Shown in pieces: positions 1 to 8,829 of a stretch of 64,000 nucleotides of DNA (position 1 is its first letter; the number at the start of each line of letters is the position of its first letter). Where the stretch lies: NCBI GenBank assembly GCA_016719615.1, contig JADJYQ010000001.1:1586501-1650500 (forward strand). Reading direction: 5' to 3'. The notes below the pieces were generated by a model. That model was not told the DNA's origin and searched no databases. It saw only the letters and a list, made by a program, of their open reading frames with translations. The translations under genes were made by a program, and so were the position numbers. Origin of the DNA: Saprospiraceae bacterium (GTDB lineage: Bacteria; Bacteroidota; Bacteroidia; Chitinophagales; Saprospiraceae).

Positions 1-876
1 CAGGAATTCCATTCTTAATAAATCCGGACTATAATAAGCGTAAGTAGATGAAAAATTAATCGCGTCAAATGATTTAAATTGATTTTGCGACGGATTTTCA
101 AAAGTAAATTTGCCATGATTGCAATTGATAAAACTAAAAAACAAAGCTAGTCCTGGGGAGCAGAATTCCGGGTCTGTTTCAAGTTCGTCCTTTTTTAATT
201 GAAGACTGTCCTTTAGCGGATTTTCTTTCATAATAACATGAACATTAGGATTATCAAGAACTACAGATCTGAAGTGGAAAAAAGTGGAAGACAAATCCAT
301 ACTGTCCATTCGTAAGTGAAGTTTGTCTAAATTGAGGCTCACTTCCATTTGAGGATTATTTAAAGTCGTCCGAACTTTAAAGAGTGTAAGCGTATGCACC
401 ATTAATGAAAATGCTTTGCTTTTTGAATTGCCTGATTTGAATTTGTTGATAAATATTTGAAGGTTGGAATCATCCTCTCCGGGATAATTCTTGATATTAA
501 ATCTTATTTGATTTCCTTTGACAACTTTTAATTCCAGCTCCGGTTTAAAAGCGAGAGAAAGTAAATTCTTTGGGTCTATAAAAAATTCTTCGGCATAAAA
601 TAAAGTGTCCTGATGGTGATCTTTAATGAGCAGTTTAAATTGTATGCCTGTTGATATGTCAAAGGTTAAATTATTCAGTTGAATATCTTGATCAAAATTT
701 TGATTTACCCAAGTAAGCAATCTTTCTTTTATATAATTTTGAACAATGGGAAGTTTTACGACAAGAGACAGAATTACCCAGCTAAATAGGATTAGGATCA
801 ATGTTGAAAACACCACTTCCCAAATAGAATTTTCTTTTCTACGGGCAATTTTATGAGGTATGCTTTGATCTTTCAT
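1..876 (-). CDS. TamB-like translocation/assembly module protein (N-terminal part, cut by window edge)
   Basis: The frame is open from an ATG at 876 down to base 1 (292 codons, no stop), so only the N-terminus is present. Residues about 18-40 form one membrane anchor. It is followed by the pattern seen at the start of large Bacteroidota TamB/AsmA-like proteins: 'LPIVQNYIKERLL', then 'DIQLNNLTFDI' and 'LLIKDHHQDTLFYAEE'. Proteins of this family span the periplasm and are thought to move lipids or help outer-membrane assembly. The gene starts 18 bp after folP on the same strand and is probably co-transcribed with it. Family assignment rests on remembered motifs of the N-terminal 100 residues. 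Confidence 0.72.
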   Translation of the reverse strand, partial: MKDQSIPHKIARRKENSIWEVVFSTLILILFSWVILSLVVKLPIVQNYIKERLLTWVNQNFDQDIQLNNLTFDISTGIQFKLLIKDHHQDTLFYAEEFFIDPKNLLSLAFKPELELKVVKGNQIRFNIKNYPGEDDSNLQIFINKFKSGNSKSKAFSLMVHTLTLFKVRTTLNNPQMEVSLNLDKLHLRMDSMDLSSTFFHFRSVVLDNPNVHVIMKENPLKDSLQLKKDELETDPEFCSPGLALFFSFINCNHGKFTFENPSQNQFKSFDAINFSSTYAYYSPDLLRMEFL

Positions 877-894
877 TCTTTCTTGGCTCAGGAA

Positions 895-1767
895 TCAAAT
901 TTGTCTTAGTTCGTTTTGACAATTTTGGATAACGCGTATGCTTTGCATGTGTTCGTCTACATCGTGGACTCTTATAATGCGGCAGCCATTAAGGATTGCA
1001 AAGGTATTTGCTGTTAAAGTTGCCGGCAGTACCTGCTCAGCTGAAGTTTGTTCTATTTTCCAGAACATAGATTTTCTTGACAATCCTACCATTAATGGTG
1101 CATCTAATATCTTAAACAGCGACAAATTGCTTAAAATTTTGTAGTTATCCGTTAATGTTTTACTAAAGCCGAATCCTGGATCTATAATGATTTTTGTAAC
1201 AGCTTTTTTTCTTAAGGTCTCCACCCTATTGATAAAATAATCTATTATTTCTGTTAAGATATTCTCATAATTTATATTTTCTTTGGATTGCATGTTTTCC
1301 GGGCTTCCTCTCATATGCATTAAGACTAGAATTTTTTGATCTTGGGAAATAATTTCGGCCATTTTTGGATCCATGAGCCCACCACTAATGTCATTGATGA
1401 TTTCTGCTCCTGATTCAATGCAAGCCTTAGCAGTGTCAGAATGCACGGTATCAATTGATACCACAAGCTCTGGAAACTCCTTGGAAATGGCTTTTAAACA
1501 TGGAAGTAAGGTTCTTAACTCATCGTCGGATTTTGGGATCTTTGAACCAGGCCGGCTGGTGAAAGCACCTATATCCAGTATGCTCATTCCTGACTGAATC
1601 CATTTTTCGATTTTATCGAGTGCATCTTTTTCATGAATCGGAATACTCGCTTTGTAAAAACTATTAGGGTCTAAATTCATAATACCCATGACGAGCGGTA
1701 AACGAGGTTCCGGATCGAAAATAGCCTGAAGAACTGCTTGTTTCAAAGATTGCGGAATTTTGGTCAA
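895..1767 (-). CDS. folP: dihydropteroate synthase
   Basis: FolP condenses 6-hydroxymethyl-7,8-dihydropterin pyrophosphate with p-aminobenzoate in cytoplasmic folate synthesis. The 290-residue TIM barrel shows the family landmarks in order: 'MGIMNLDPNSF' (27-37), 'DIGAFTSRPG' (65-74), 'SIDT' (104-107), 'INDISGG' (124-130), 'HMRGSPENMQ' (151-160), 'DPGFGFSKT' (196-204) and 'GLSRKSMF' (228-235). Loop 1 reads NLDPNSF where most family members have NVTPDSF, a small oddity. The start at 1767 gives normal length. It is divergent from the M23 peptidase gene and sits 18 bp upstream of the TamB-like gene. A second folate-pathway gene, folE, lies at 30.4-30.9 kb but is not linked. Confidence 0.93.
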   Translation of the reverse strand: MTKIPQSLKQAVLQAIFDPEPRLPLVMGIMNLDPNSFYKASIPIHEKDALDKIEKWIQSGMSILDIGAFTSRPGSKIPKSDDELRTLLPCLKAISKEFPELVVSIDTVHSDTAKACIESGAEIINDISGGLMDPKMAEIISQDQKILVLMHMRGSPENMQSKENINYENILTEIIDYFINRVETLRKKAVTKIIIDPGFGFSKTLTDNYKILSNLSLFKILDAPLMVGLSRKSMFWKIEQTSAEQVLPATLTANTFAILNGCRIIRVHDVDEHMQSIRVIQNCQNELRQI

Positions 1768-1870
1768 AGGTAATGGACTTTAGCCATAATTATTAATATT
1801 TAAGCATTCAATTACATCATAATCTATTCATTATCAATTACATATTTTATAAGTCTTCTATCGATAAAAT

Positions 1871-1878
1871 TGTATCTT
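1871..1878 (+). promoter_or_regulatory. Bacteroidota-type -7 box (TATCTTTG) for the M23 peptidase gene
   Basis: TATCTTTG matches the Bacteroidota housekeeping -7 consensus TAnnTTTG and lies 33 bp before the ATG at 1912. It overlaps the first codons of the longest possible reading frame, so it argues against translation starting at 1870. No convincing -33 box is visible. Confidence 0.6.
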
Positions 1879-1911
1879 TGCAGCGTATTCAAATTCAAAC
1901 AAGCTGAGACT

Positions 1912-3195
1912 ATGACTTACAAAAGTTATATGAAAGTCCTTTTGTTCGTGCTTGCGCTGGGGGGGCTATTCGTACTTAATTCATTTATAATCAGTAATTT
2001 AATATTAAATTACACGATTCCTAAAGATATTGATGCTAAATTTTGTGATTTATCTGATCAAGAATTAGAATTTGGCTTTCATTCGAAACTATTTCATCTA
2101 GAGGCTGGTAAATTTGTAAGCGGTCAATCATTAGGCTCAATTTTTCAGGAGAATAATATAGTAGAGCAAGTTTCCAGGCAAGTCATCCAAAATATTCAAC
2201 AAAATTTTTCGCCAACCCGTTTCATAGCAGGCAATAAGATTGCATTTGTTCATTCTGACATGTGCCATAGGCCGGATTACTTTTGCTATGAGATCAATAG
2301 CAGCAAATATTTGGTTTGTCAGTTATTTGGTGATTATTGTGTCGAGTTGGTAGAAAAGGAAAAAACATATCAGCAAGAAATATCCTATGGCTTTATTGAT
2401 AAGACTTTGTGGCACGCATTGGAGTCTGAGAATATTTCGCTAAATTTAATTGATCAAATGGAAGATGCATTGGCTTCTGCCGTAGATTTCCATCATGTAC
2501 AGAAAGGAGACATTTTTAAACTGGTATACAATCGCCTTTATATCGAAGGCGTACCCACTGATGATGGCGAGTTATTAGCTGCCTATTTTAATGCATCTGG
2601 AAAAGACAATTACTCCTTCCAATATACGTCTGGTAAAAATTCGGGCTATTACGATTTAAAAGGCAGGCCGATGAAAAGCCGATTTTTAAAAGCACCATTG
2701 AGATTTTCCCGGATTACATCCGGATTTAATTTAAAAAGATTACATCCTGTATTAAAATTCAGTAGACCACACTTAGGAACTGATTATGCAGCACCTCACG
2801 GCACTCCTATAATGGCTGTTGGTTCAGGGGTGGTTGAAGCGGCTTCTTATACCGGTGGGAATGGGAATTATGTAAAGATTAAACATGATAACGCCCACCA
2901 AACACAATATCTTCATATGTCCCGTTTTGCCTCAGGCGTTAGACGTGGTGCACATGTTTCACAAGGTCAAATTATAGGCTATGTTGGATCTACTGGCTTG
3001 GCAACCGGTCCACATGTATGCTTTAGATTCTGGAAAAATGGAAGACAAGTCGATCATAGGAGATTGAGTTTTCCGTCTCCTGAACCATTGCCAGAAAGTG
3101 TTTTGCCTGAGTTTTTAAAACATAAAGAAAGGCTTTTGAGTATTCTGGATAATATTGATAATGAAATGGCTTTAAATAAAATTAGAAGGTCATAA
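1912..3195 (+). CDS. membrane-anchored M23-family peptidoglycan endopeptidase
   Basis: A signal anchor (about residues 7-32) precedes a long periplasmic region and a LytM/M23 domain near residues 285-375. The domain has the zinc motif HLGTD (HxxxD), 'QYLHMSR', and 'GPHVCFRFW' where the usual signature is GPHLHFE. The first His of HxH is kept, but the second, normally a zinc ligand, is Cys. I recall similar Bacteroidota proteins with GPHVC, so Cys may serve as the ligand. The start at 1912 is chosen because an upstream in-frame ATG (1870) overlaps the -7 box; ATG 1930 is also possible. It presumably cleaves peptide cross-links in the cell wall. Its 3' end overlaps the convergent histidine kinase gene by 14 bp. 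Confidence 0.85.
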   Translation: MTYKSYMKVLLFVLALGGLFVLNSFIISNLILNYTIPKDIDAKFCDLSDQELEFGFHSKLFHLEAGKFVSGQSLGSIFQENNIVEQVSRQVIQNIQQNFSPTRFIAGNKIAFVHSDMCHRPDYFCYEINSSKYLVCQLFGDYCVELVEKEKTYQQEISYGFIDKTLWHALESENISLNLIDQMEDALASAVDFHHVQKGDIFKLVYNRLYIEGVPTDDGELLAAYFNASGKDNYSFQYTSGKNSGYYDLKGRPMKSRFLKAPLRFSRITSGFNLKRLHPVLKFSRPHLGTDYAAPHGTPIMAVGSGVVEAASYTGGNGNYVKIKHDNAHQTQYLHMSRFASGVRRGAHVSQGQIIGYVGSTGLATGPHVCFRFWKNGRQVDHRRLSFPSPEPLPESVLPEFLKHKERLLSILDNIDNEMALNKIRRS

Positions 3196-4273
3196 TTTTA
3201 TCCGATAACTGCAAAGTAAATCCGAAAGTAGTCCCTACCCCATCTTTGCTCCTTACATGAAGTTTTTGATGGTGAGATTCTAAAATGTGTTTAACAATTG
3301 ACAAGCCAAGACCGGAACCGCCCTGATCTCTCGATCTGCTTTTATCAACCCGATAGAACCGGTCAAATACATGTGAAAGATGTTCTTCCGGAATTCCAAT
3401 TCCATTGTCACTAACTTCAATGAGTAAACTTTCGTCAAGTTTATAAAATGACATTTTTACGAATCCATTGTATTTGCCATATTTAATGCTGTTGTTGACA
3501 AGGTTGCTAAGCGCAATCCTAATATATTCTCGGTCAGCAATAACTAGATTATCAGCATCAGCCCCCTCTTTGAATATTAATTTAATATTTTTCTGATCGG
3601 CAAGTCCTTGTTGCTCTTCAAAAACTTCATCTGATAACTCTTTTATATTAAAAGTTTGCTTATCCAGGAAATAATCTCCCGACTCAAGTTTGTCAACTAC
3701 GGAAAGATCATCTATAATTTCCTGCAGCCTGAATGTATTTTTTATAGCCTTGTCCAAAAATATTTTTAACTGCTCGTCCTGCAGGCTATCCATATCATGA
3801 ATGGTTTGCAAATAAGCCTGAATATTAAAGACCGGAGTTTTTAACTCATGTGATACATTTCCAATATATTCTCGCCGGAAATTTTCCATTTGCTTAATGT
3901 GATCAATTTCCGAGTTTTTCTTTTTAATCCAACTGTATGCATCTTTTTCGACTTGTTCCAAATCCATATGTTCTTTGAATTTAGATTCTTTGACCAATTC
4001 TTCCGGTAATTTGGTATCCGTAATGATTTTGTAGATAAGCTTGATACGGCGGTAAATAAATTCCTTGATAAGAGAACGGGTAATAAAAAAGCCAAAAACC
4101 AACACAGAAATTATACAAATAAATGCCGTGTAAGCCGAAATCAACTCAGGTTTAATAATCCCAATGAAAAGTAAGATGAGTGCTATAAGCGAGGAAATGC
4201 AAACACTTATTAGAGAAGCTAATTTATTTGCTGTTATGTTCTTTAAAGCTTCAAATTTCAAATTTATAGCCAA
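3182..4273 (-). CDS. PhoR-like membrane sensor histidine kinase
   Basis: The 363-residue protein has two N-terminal membrane helices (about 17-41 and 47-66) with almost no loop between them, so there is no large periplasmic sensor. HisKA follows with phospho-acceptor His142 in 'VSHELKTP'. The ATPase has an N box 'NLVNNSIKYG' and G boxes in 'DNGIGIPEEH' and 'GGSGLGLSIV'. Layout and the ELKTP motif fit the PhoR/ResE group. Its start overlaps the end of the response-regulator gene by 23 bp, so the two are translationally coupled and form one signalling pair. The input signal cannot be read from the sequence; phosphate is possible by family resemblance only. Confidence 0.9.
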   Translation of the reverse strand: MAINLKFEALKNITANKLASLISVCISSLIALILLFIGIIKPELISAYTAFICIISVLVFGFFITRSLIKEFIYRRIKLIYKIITDTKLPEELVKESKFKEHMDLEQVEKDAYSWIKKKNSEIDHIKQMENFRREYIGNVSHELKTPVFNIQAYLQTIHDMDSLQDEQLKIFLDKAIKNTFRLQEIIDDLSVVDKLESGDYFLDKQTFNIKELSDEVFEEQQGLADQKNIKLIFKEGADADNLVIADREYIRIALSNLVNNSIKYGKYNGFVKMSFYKLDESLLIEVSDNGIGIPEEHLSHVFDRFYRVDKSRSRDQGGSGLGLSIVKHILESHHQKLHVRSKDGVGTTFGFTLQLSDKIMTF

Positions 4274-4934
4274 CGCCTTTAATAGTCTTTATAAATGAAT
4301 CATCAAGTTTCTCGCGCAATTTACGAATATGTACGTCAATCGTGCGATCTCCGACAATAATATCTTTGCCCCAGATTTTGTCTAAAATTTCGTCGCGTTT
4401 AAAAACCTTACCCGGACTAGAAGCAAGTAGATACAATAACAAAAATTCTTTTCTCGCAAATTCAGGTTTTTTGTCGTGGTAGCGCACTTCCATTTTTAAT
4501 GGATTGATGCTGATAGACTCATATTCAAGGATTTCATTTTCGCCTTCATTGGTTAAAGGTTTAAGTTTTCTTCGAATGAGCGCGCGAATCCGACTGATGA
4601 GAATTTTTATCGCTACAGGTTTACTTACGAAATCATCACCTCCTAAATCAAGTGCTTTGATATGTGTTTCTTCATCGCCTTTGGCTGTGAGAAACAAGAT
4701 GCTCACATTGTCAAATTTATTTTGTTTTCTGATTTCTTCACATGTTTGTAAGCCATCCATTACAGGCATCATGATATCCAATAAAATAAGGTCCGGATTG
4801 AAACTCACTAATCTATCGAGTGCCATTTTGCCGTTGGTGGCTGTAGCCACATCAAATCCCTCCTTTTTTAAGTTAAAAGACAGGATTTCAAGAATATCGG
4901 GTTCGTCATCGACAATTAATAATTTATAATTCAT
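4251..4934 (-). CDS. OmpR/PhoB-family response regulator
   Basis: Receiver domain at residues 1-120 with acidic residues DDE (9-11), phospho-acceptor Asp53 in 'LLDIMMP', and Lys in 'VSKPV'. A winged-helix DNA-binding domain follows, with 'EFLLLYLLASSPGKVFKR' and 'VDVHIRKLREKL'-type sequence ending in 'IKTIKGVGYKFEI', typical of PhoB-like regulators. It is the cognate partner of the kinase that overlaps its 3' end. It is likely a transcription activator or repressor whose regulon is not visible here. Confidence 0.92.
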   Translation of the reverse strand: MNYKLLIVDDEPDILEILSFNLKKEGFDVATATNGKMALDRLVSFNPDLILLDIMMPVMDGLQTCEEIRKQNKFDNVSILFLTAKGDEETHIKALDLGGDDFVSKPVAIKILISRIRALIRRKLKPLTNEGENEILEYESISINPLKMEVRYHDKKPEFARKEFLLLYLLASSPGKVFKRDEILDKIWGKDIIVGDRTIDVHIRKLREKLDDSFIKTIKGVGYKFEI

Positions 4935-5003
4935 ATTTACATTTGCCTTGAAAACAGCATGGAAGGCGTCTTGTTATGCTTTTGATATTAAGAAATCATT
5001 AAG

Positions 5004-5336
5004 TTACTCCATAGATGCATTTTTGAGCCTTGTCTTAATAGAATCTAACATTTGTGAATAAGCCAGTCCAGATGCTGACATTGGTTTAATGAACTCGTTC
5101 ATCCTGTTAGTGTCAAGATGATATTTATTGCGGAGGTCAAGTGCTACAAGCTCAAAAATACTGTCTCTCAGTATGGAAGGTTGATTGCGCATCAGCTCGT
5201 AATAGAAAAACGTCTCTTCCAGATATTTTTCGAGGTCTTTATCCATGACCACTGATTCTTTTGCAGGTTCTGTAGATGGTTTGCATTGCCCACAGACCAG
5301 AACAAACACAATAATAAAAGTGAATTTAAACGTCAT
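5004..5336 (-). CDS. small exported protein, DUF4296-like (tentative)
   Basis: This 110-residue product has an N-terminal hydrophobic stretch (about 3-15) followed by 'VCGQCKPS', which could be a weak lipobox, although the residue before either Cys is not ideal. The rest is charged and helical with 'RDSIFELVALDLRNKYHLD', resembling the small Bacteroidota lipoprotein family DUF4296 as I remember it. Its start codon overlaps the sixA stop (ATGA), so the two are co-translated. Function unknown. Confidence 0.6.
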   Translation of the reverse strand: MTFKFTFIIVFVLVCGQCKPSTEPAKESVVMDKDLEKYLEETFFYYELMRNQPSILRDSIFELVALDLRNKYHLDTNRMNEFIKPMSASGLAYSQMLDSIKTRLKNASME

Positions 5337-5827
5337 ATCATTTTAGGATATACATGTTTCATAAGGATAAAGTCCTTGGCTTGTATTGCATTCCATAAAT
5401 TTAAAGAAGTCTCGCAGATAAACATGCTACAAGTTGGAGCATGACCCAAATATGGATTTGAAAATTGTGCAACCAAATGTTCAATATTGGGGTTGTGACC
5501 AAAAATTAAACAGGATTTGAATTTATCATCTAGACCATAAAATGCTTTTATATAATCTAATGCATCACCAAAATATAATTGTTCGTCCGTTAGTATCTCA
5601 TCGGGTTTAATGTCAAAAGCTTCTGCGAAGTAAAAGGCTGTCTGACGAGCTCGTTTTGCACTACTTGAAATGATGGCAAGGTTCTTTAAGTTCTCTGATT
5701 GCAATAAATAATTTGCCATTTTTGGTGCATCTAACAAACCTCTTGAGTTTAAAGGTCTATCCAGATCTCTTAGCGAAGGCTCGTCCCATGAAGATTTTGC
5801 ATGCCGTATGAAAACTACTTTTTTCAT
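5333..5827 (-). CDS. sixA: SixA-like phosphohistidine phosphatase
   Basis: This is a short histidine-phosphatase-superfamily enzyme of 164 residues. The catalytic RHG-type motif reads 'FIRHAKSSWDEP' with His9. 'DRPLNSRGLLDAPKMA' and the second conserved His in 'IFGHNPNIEHL' complete the family signature. SixA proteins remove phosphate from phosphohistidine on signalling or phosphotransfer proteins. The gene overlaps the next one by 4 bp and starts 60 bp from the divergent SWIM gene. Its closeness to the PhoR/PhoB-like pair is suggestive but no functional link is shown. Confidence 0.9.
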   Translation of the reverse strand: MKKVVFIRHAKSSWDEPSLRDLDRPLNSRGLLDAPKMANYLLQSENLKNLAIISSSAKRARQTAFYFAEAFDIKPDEILTDEQLYFGDALDYIKAFYGLDDKFKSCLIFGHNPNIEHLVAQFSNPYLGHAPTCSMFICETSLNLWNAIQAKDFILMKHVYPKMI

Positions 5828-5887
5828 TCGAACACTCTGTAATTTTAAGTAAAAGTAATACTTTTACCAGTTAAAGCTAAAATATTC

Positions 5888-7519
5888 GTGTCAGCAGGCC
5901 TACAAACAATAAATTTCGATGAATTTGAACATCTTTTTACGGAAGCTGAGTTGTTTTCCATGCAACAAACGCTGGAAAGTGGTGCCTTGATTAAGGCTAA
6001 TCAAGTTACAAAGAACACCTGGAATTATTGTTTACGATATGGAGGCATACTGACGGATTGTGAAGTCAAGTACAACCTAAAAAGTGTAAAACAAGTGCAT
6101 TGTGCATGTGGTTTTAAGGGTAATTCAAAACTGTGTAAGCATAGCCAACATATTATCTATTGGCACATTATAAAAATACACCAAAGATCTAACGATATAA
6201 TGTATGTATCTGATTCTAAAGCTGAAATTAATTTACAAAATAATACTCAGGATGAATTGGCATTTTATTTAAAGTCTCTGGTCCGCAACAACCCGAAAGC
6301 CAAAAAATGGTTAGAATTTTTGTTAAAACTCGGGCAGTTTAAAGAAATTGAAATTTCAAACATTGTTGAAGAATCGAATCAATTTATTCTCTTCTTAAAT
6401 GAACTTAGTAAAAATGCTATAACCCAGGAAAAAAATATATTACAATTATCTAATGACCTTTATTATGCGAGTTTGCGCTATTACTCATTATCCGATGTAA
6501 ACAGAGCATGCTCTATTATGATTGCTGCTATAGAGATCCTATATATACAGATGGCTAAAAGGAAAACATTAAATGTTCAGAAATTTCATTTGGCAATTGA
6601 AAAATATTTGGATGCATTGAACCAAATTCTTACCGCTATTATCGCACCACAATCTTTAAATACTTTTTTAAGGTATTTAATGGAATTTACAAGATCTAAG
6701 AATTATTATCCGTCAAAAAAAGATTTAAATTTATTTACTACCATCCGAAGCCGCCTCAAACATAAGACAATTGAAAAGGAACTGGTCGATACTCTGCAAT
6801 CAAAGTGCCTGGAATCCGTGAATCACCCTTTTGAATTTTACACATGGGATATATATTATCAGTTGGATTCAGATGGTTTTTTGCGATTTCTTAAAAGTCC
6901 GGCCTTTTCCAAGAAAGTTACACCTGCCGGAATACTAACTTATTTGGGGACAAGGGGTAAAGAACTAGATTCTAAGTACTACTTTGAACTTTTTAAATGG
7001 ATATTTCCAAAACTTAATAATGATTTACAGGAATTATCCATCACTTATTTATTGGATCAGGATATAAACTGGCAATTCAATTCAGATCACGAGCTGATAC
7101 TTCGATTATATTTGAGTTCTAAAAATTCTAATTTGTTAAAAGTATATTTTAATCTGGAAATTGAAAAAAATATTCTTTATCAAACTGCTATGGATTTTTT
7201 TACTTTGAATGGTTTTATATTAGAAGAGCATCCCGATATTTATTTTGATCTACTTTTGGACAGTCAGCAATTTAAATTGTTGGCAAACGAATTGTGTAGG
7301 ATTGGTACCATTGAACAAATCATGCATTATGATCCAGAATTACCTATTGATGCCAAACTTATTTTATTAAAAGCATATAGTGATTATTTTAAAAATTTCA
7401 GAAAACATAATATTGGACCAAAAGCCACAAAAAGATTACGCTTAATATCTATGCACCTTATGAAACATTATTCAATGGTGATGAGTACCATAAAGAATCC
7501 AGAAGAATTTGCCATATAA
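5888..7519 (+). CDS. SWIM zinc-finger domain protein of unknown function
   Basis: The 543-residue protein has one recognizable element: CxCx8CxH (Cys72, Cys74, Cys83, His85), the SWIM zinc-finger pattern. SWIM domains usually bind DNA, RNA or protein and occur in SNF2 ATPases and MuDR transposases. No helicase motifs are present here; the remaining 450 residues look helical, soluble and repeat-like. The start is the GTG at 5888, since no suitable in-frame ATG lies nearby. It ends one base into the start of the degenerate amylase gene (TAATG), so the two are probably co-expressed. Function cannot be assigned. Confidence 0.78.
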   Translation: MSAGLQTINFDEFEHLFTEAELFSMQQTLESGALIKANQVTKNTWNYCLRYGGILTDCEVKYNLKSVKQVHCACGFKGNSKLCKHSQHIIYWHIIKIHQRSNDIMYVSDSKAEINLQNNTQDELAFYLKSLVRNNPKAKKWLEFLLKLGQFKEIEISNIVEESNQFILFLNELSKNAITQEKNILQLSNDLYYASLRYYSLSDVNRACSIMIAAIEILYIQMAKRKTLNVQKFHLAIEKYLDALNQILTAIIAPQSLNTFLRYLMEFTRSKNYYPSKKDLNLFTTIRSRLKHKTIEKELVDTLQSKCLESVNHPFEFYTWDIYYQLDSDGFLRFLKSPAFSKKVTPAGILTYLGTRGKELDSKYYFELFKWIFPKLNNDLQELSITYLLDQDINWQFNSDHELILRLYLSSKNSNLLKVYFNLEIEKNILYQTAMDFFTLNGFILEEHPDIYFDLLLDSQQFKLLANELCRIGTIEQIMHYDPELPIDAKLILLKAYSDYFKNFRKHNIGPKATKRLRLISMHLMKHYSMVMSTIKNPEEFAI

Positions 7520-8826
7520 TGAAAATATTATACAATCCATTACATATTATTTCTCTGTCCATCGCATTGTGCTTGTACATTTCATGTCATCAGAAATCTG
7601 ATTCACAAGTATGGCCTTCCTGGGCAAATGACATGGTCATTTACGAACTAAGCCCTTATCAATATGTGGACTCTGGTGGATTGAAAGGGATTACCAGAGA
7701 TTTGCCCCGTATTCGCAATTTATTCTTTAATACGATTCTTCTACAACCTATACAGCTTAGAGATCTGGCTAGTAATCCTTTTAATCCTTCAAGTCAGTTT
7801 GCTATTCAGGATTATAATGAGATCGATCCTAAATTGGGAACATCTAAGGACCTCAAAGATTTAATATCAAAAGCGCAACAACTAGGACTTAAAATATTTT
7901 TAGAATGGAATATTGAGGAGACAGGGCCTCACCATTTATGGAGAAAATTACATCCACTTCATTTTCGATCTTCTGAAAAAATAGTTAATAACCGTTATAA
8001 TTTGGAATATGTAAAATTTAATCTGCAACATGAAAATATGACAGATTTGCATAGAGAAGCATTTTCAAATTTTGCAAATGCTTTTAATTTTGATGGTTTT
8101 ATGATCTATGGCAATGCTAATCCAATTAATAATCTGATTCAAATTTTAAGATCCGGCTTAAATGATGATCCTTTGCTTCTAAGCGCATCTGAAAATATAC
8201 AAGATGGTATTGGAGATGGAAAGAATTCTAAGTTATTTGACTTGCTAACTACAGTTTACGATTCCGGAAAACTTTCTACATCCCTTAGAGAACACATTCA
8301 GGAGGCTAGCCAAAAACACTGGTTGAATCCTTTTATAGATTATGAGACAAATTTGAACAAAGGTACAGATTACACATTGTTTCCAAATGCCTATAAGTAT
8401 TATATCATGTTTGCATATATTTTGCCCGGAATTCCCTGGATTCTGAATGGACAAGAGTTTGGATTGACACAAGCTATCAATGCTTTTAATAACAATTCTT
8501 TGTTGAGAAAATATCATTTTAACGAAGATTTATTTCGCAGTTTAAATTTACAGAAGAAGAACAATCCCGCATTGCATCAAAATTTGGGCCAACATAATTG
8601 CGCTATAGTCTCACATCCATCAGATGTTTTAGCTATCGAAAGAACATCAGATAGTTTTTATTGCGTCGGAATTTTTAATTTTTCTGATACTATAACAAGC
8701 TTTAAACTTACGAAGGCATATCAAAACGCTTATGATTTGTTTAATAAAATACCCGTTAATTATCCTGCAAATAGTGAGTTGAAATTGGGACCTTACCAGG
8801 CCGTCATGTTTAGTAATGTGCCTTAA
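7519..8826 (+). CDS. GH13 alpha-amylase-fold lipoprotein, catalytic residues lost
   Basis: A signal peptide ends in a lipobox with Cys23 ('YISCHQK'), so this is a probable lipoprotein. The body has the alpha-amylase barrel: 'MVIYELSPYQY' (39-49), 'AIQDYNEIDP' (95-104), 'GLKIFLEWN' (123-131), and 'PGIPWILNGQEFG' late in the barrel. The catalytic regions are degenerate. Region I reads LEWNIEE instead of DVVxNH. In region II the nucleophile Asp is Tyr197 (DGFMIY for DGFRID). Region III keeps Glu225. Region IV reads FIDYETN for FLxNHD. It is therefore probably a non-hydrolytic glycan binder or scaffold. It overlaps the SWIM gene by one base and is 3 bp from rlmH. Confidence 0.82.
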   Translation: MKILYNPLHIISLSIALCLYISCHQKSDSQVWPSWANDMVIYELSPYQYVDSGGLKGITRDLPRIRNLFFNTILLQPIQLRDLASNPFNPSSQFAIQDYNEIDPKLGTSKDLKDLISKAQQLGLKIFLEWNIEETGPHHLWRKLHPLHFRSSEKIVNNRYNLEYVKFNLQHENMTDLHREAFSNFANAFNFDGFMIYGNANPINNLIQILRSGLNDDPLLLSASENIQDGIGDGKNSKLFDLLTTVYDSGKLSTSLREHIQEASQKHWLNPFIDYETNLNKGTDYTLFPNAYKYYIMFAYILPGIPWILNGQEFGLTQAINAFNNNSLLRKYHFNEDLFRSLNLQKKNNPALHQNLGQHNCAIVSHPSDVLAIERTSDSFYCVGIFNFSDTITSFKLTKAYQNAYDLFNKIPVNYPANSELKLGPYQAVMFSNVP

Positions 8827-8829
8827 ATC

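Noticed and set aside
1870..1911. Upstream in-frame start for the M23 peptidase
   Set aside because: It overlaps a TATCTTTG -7 box, so the transcript would begin after it.
4504..4929. 141-codon plus-strand frame opposite the response regulator
   Set aside because: It is fully inside a well-supported gene and shows no family features.
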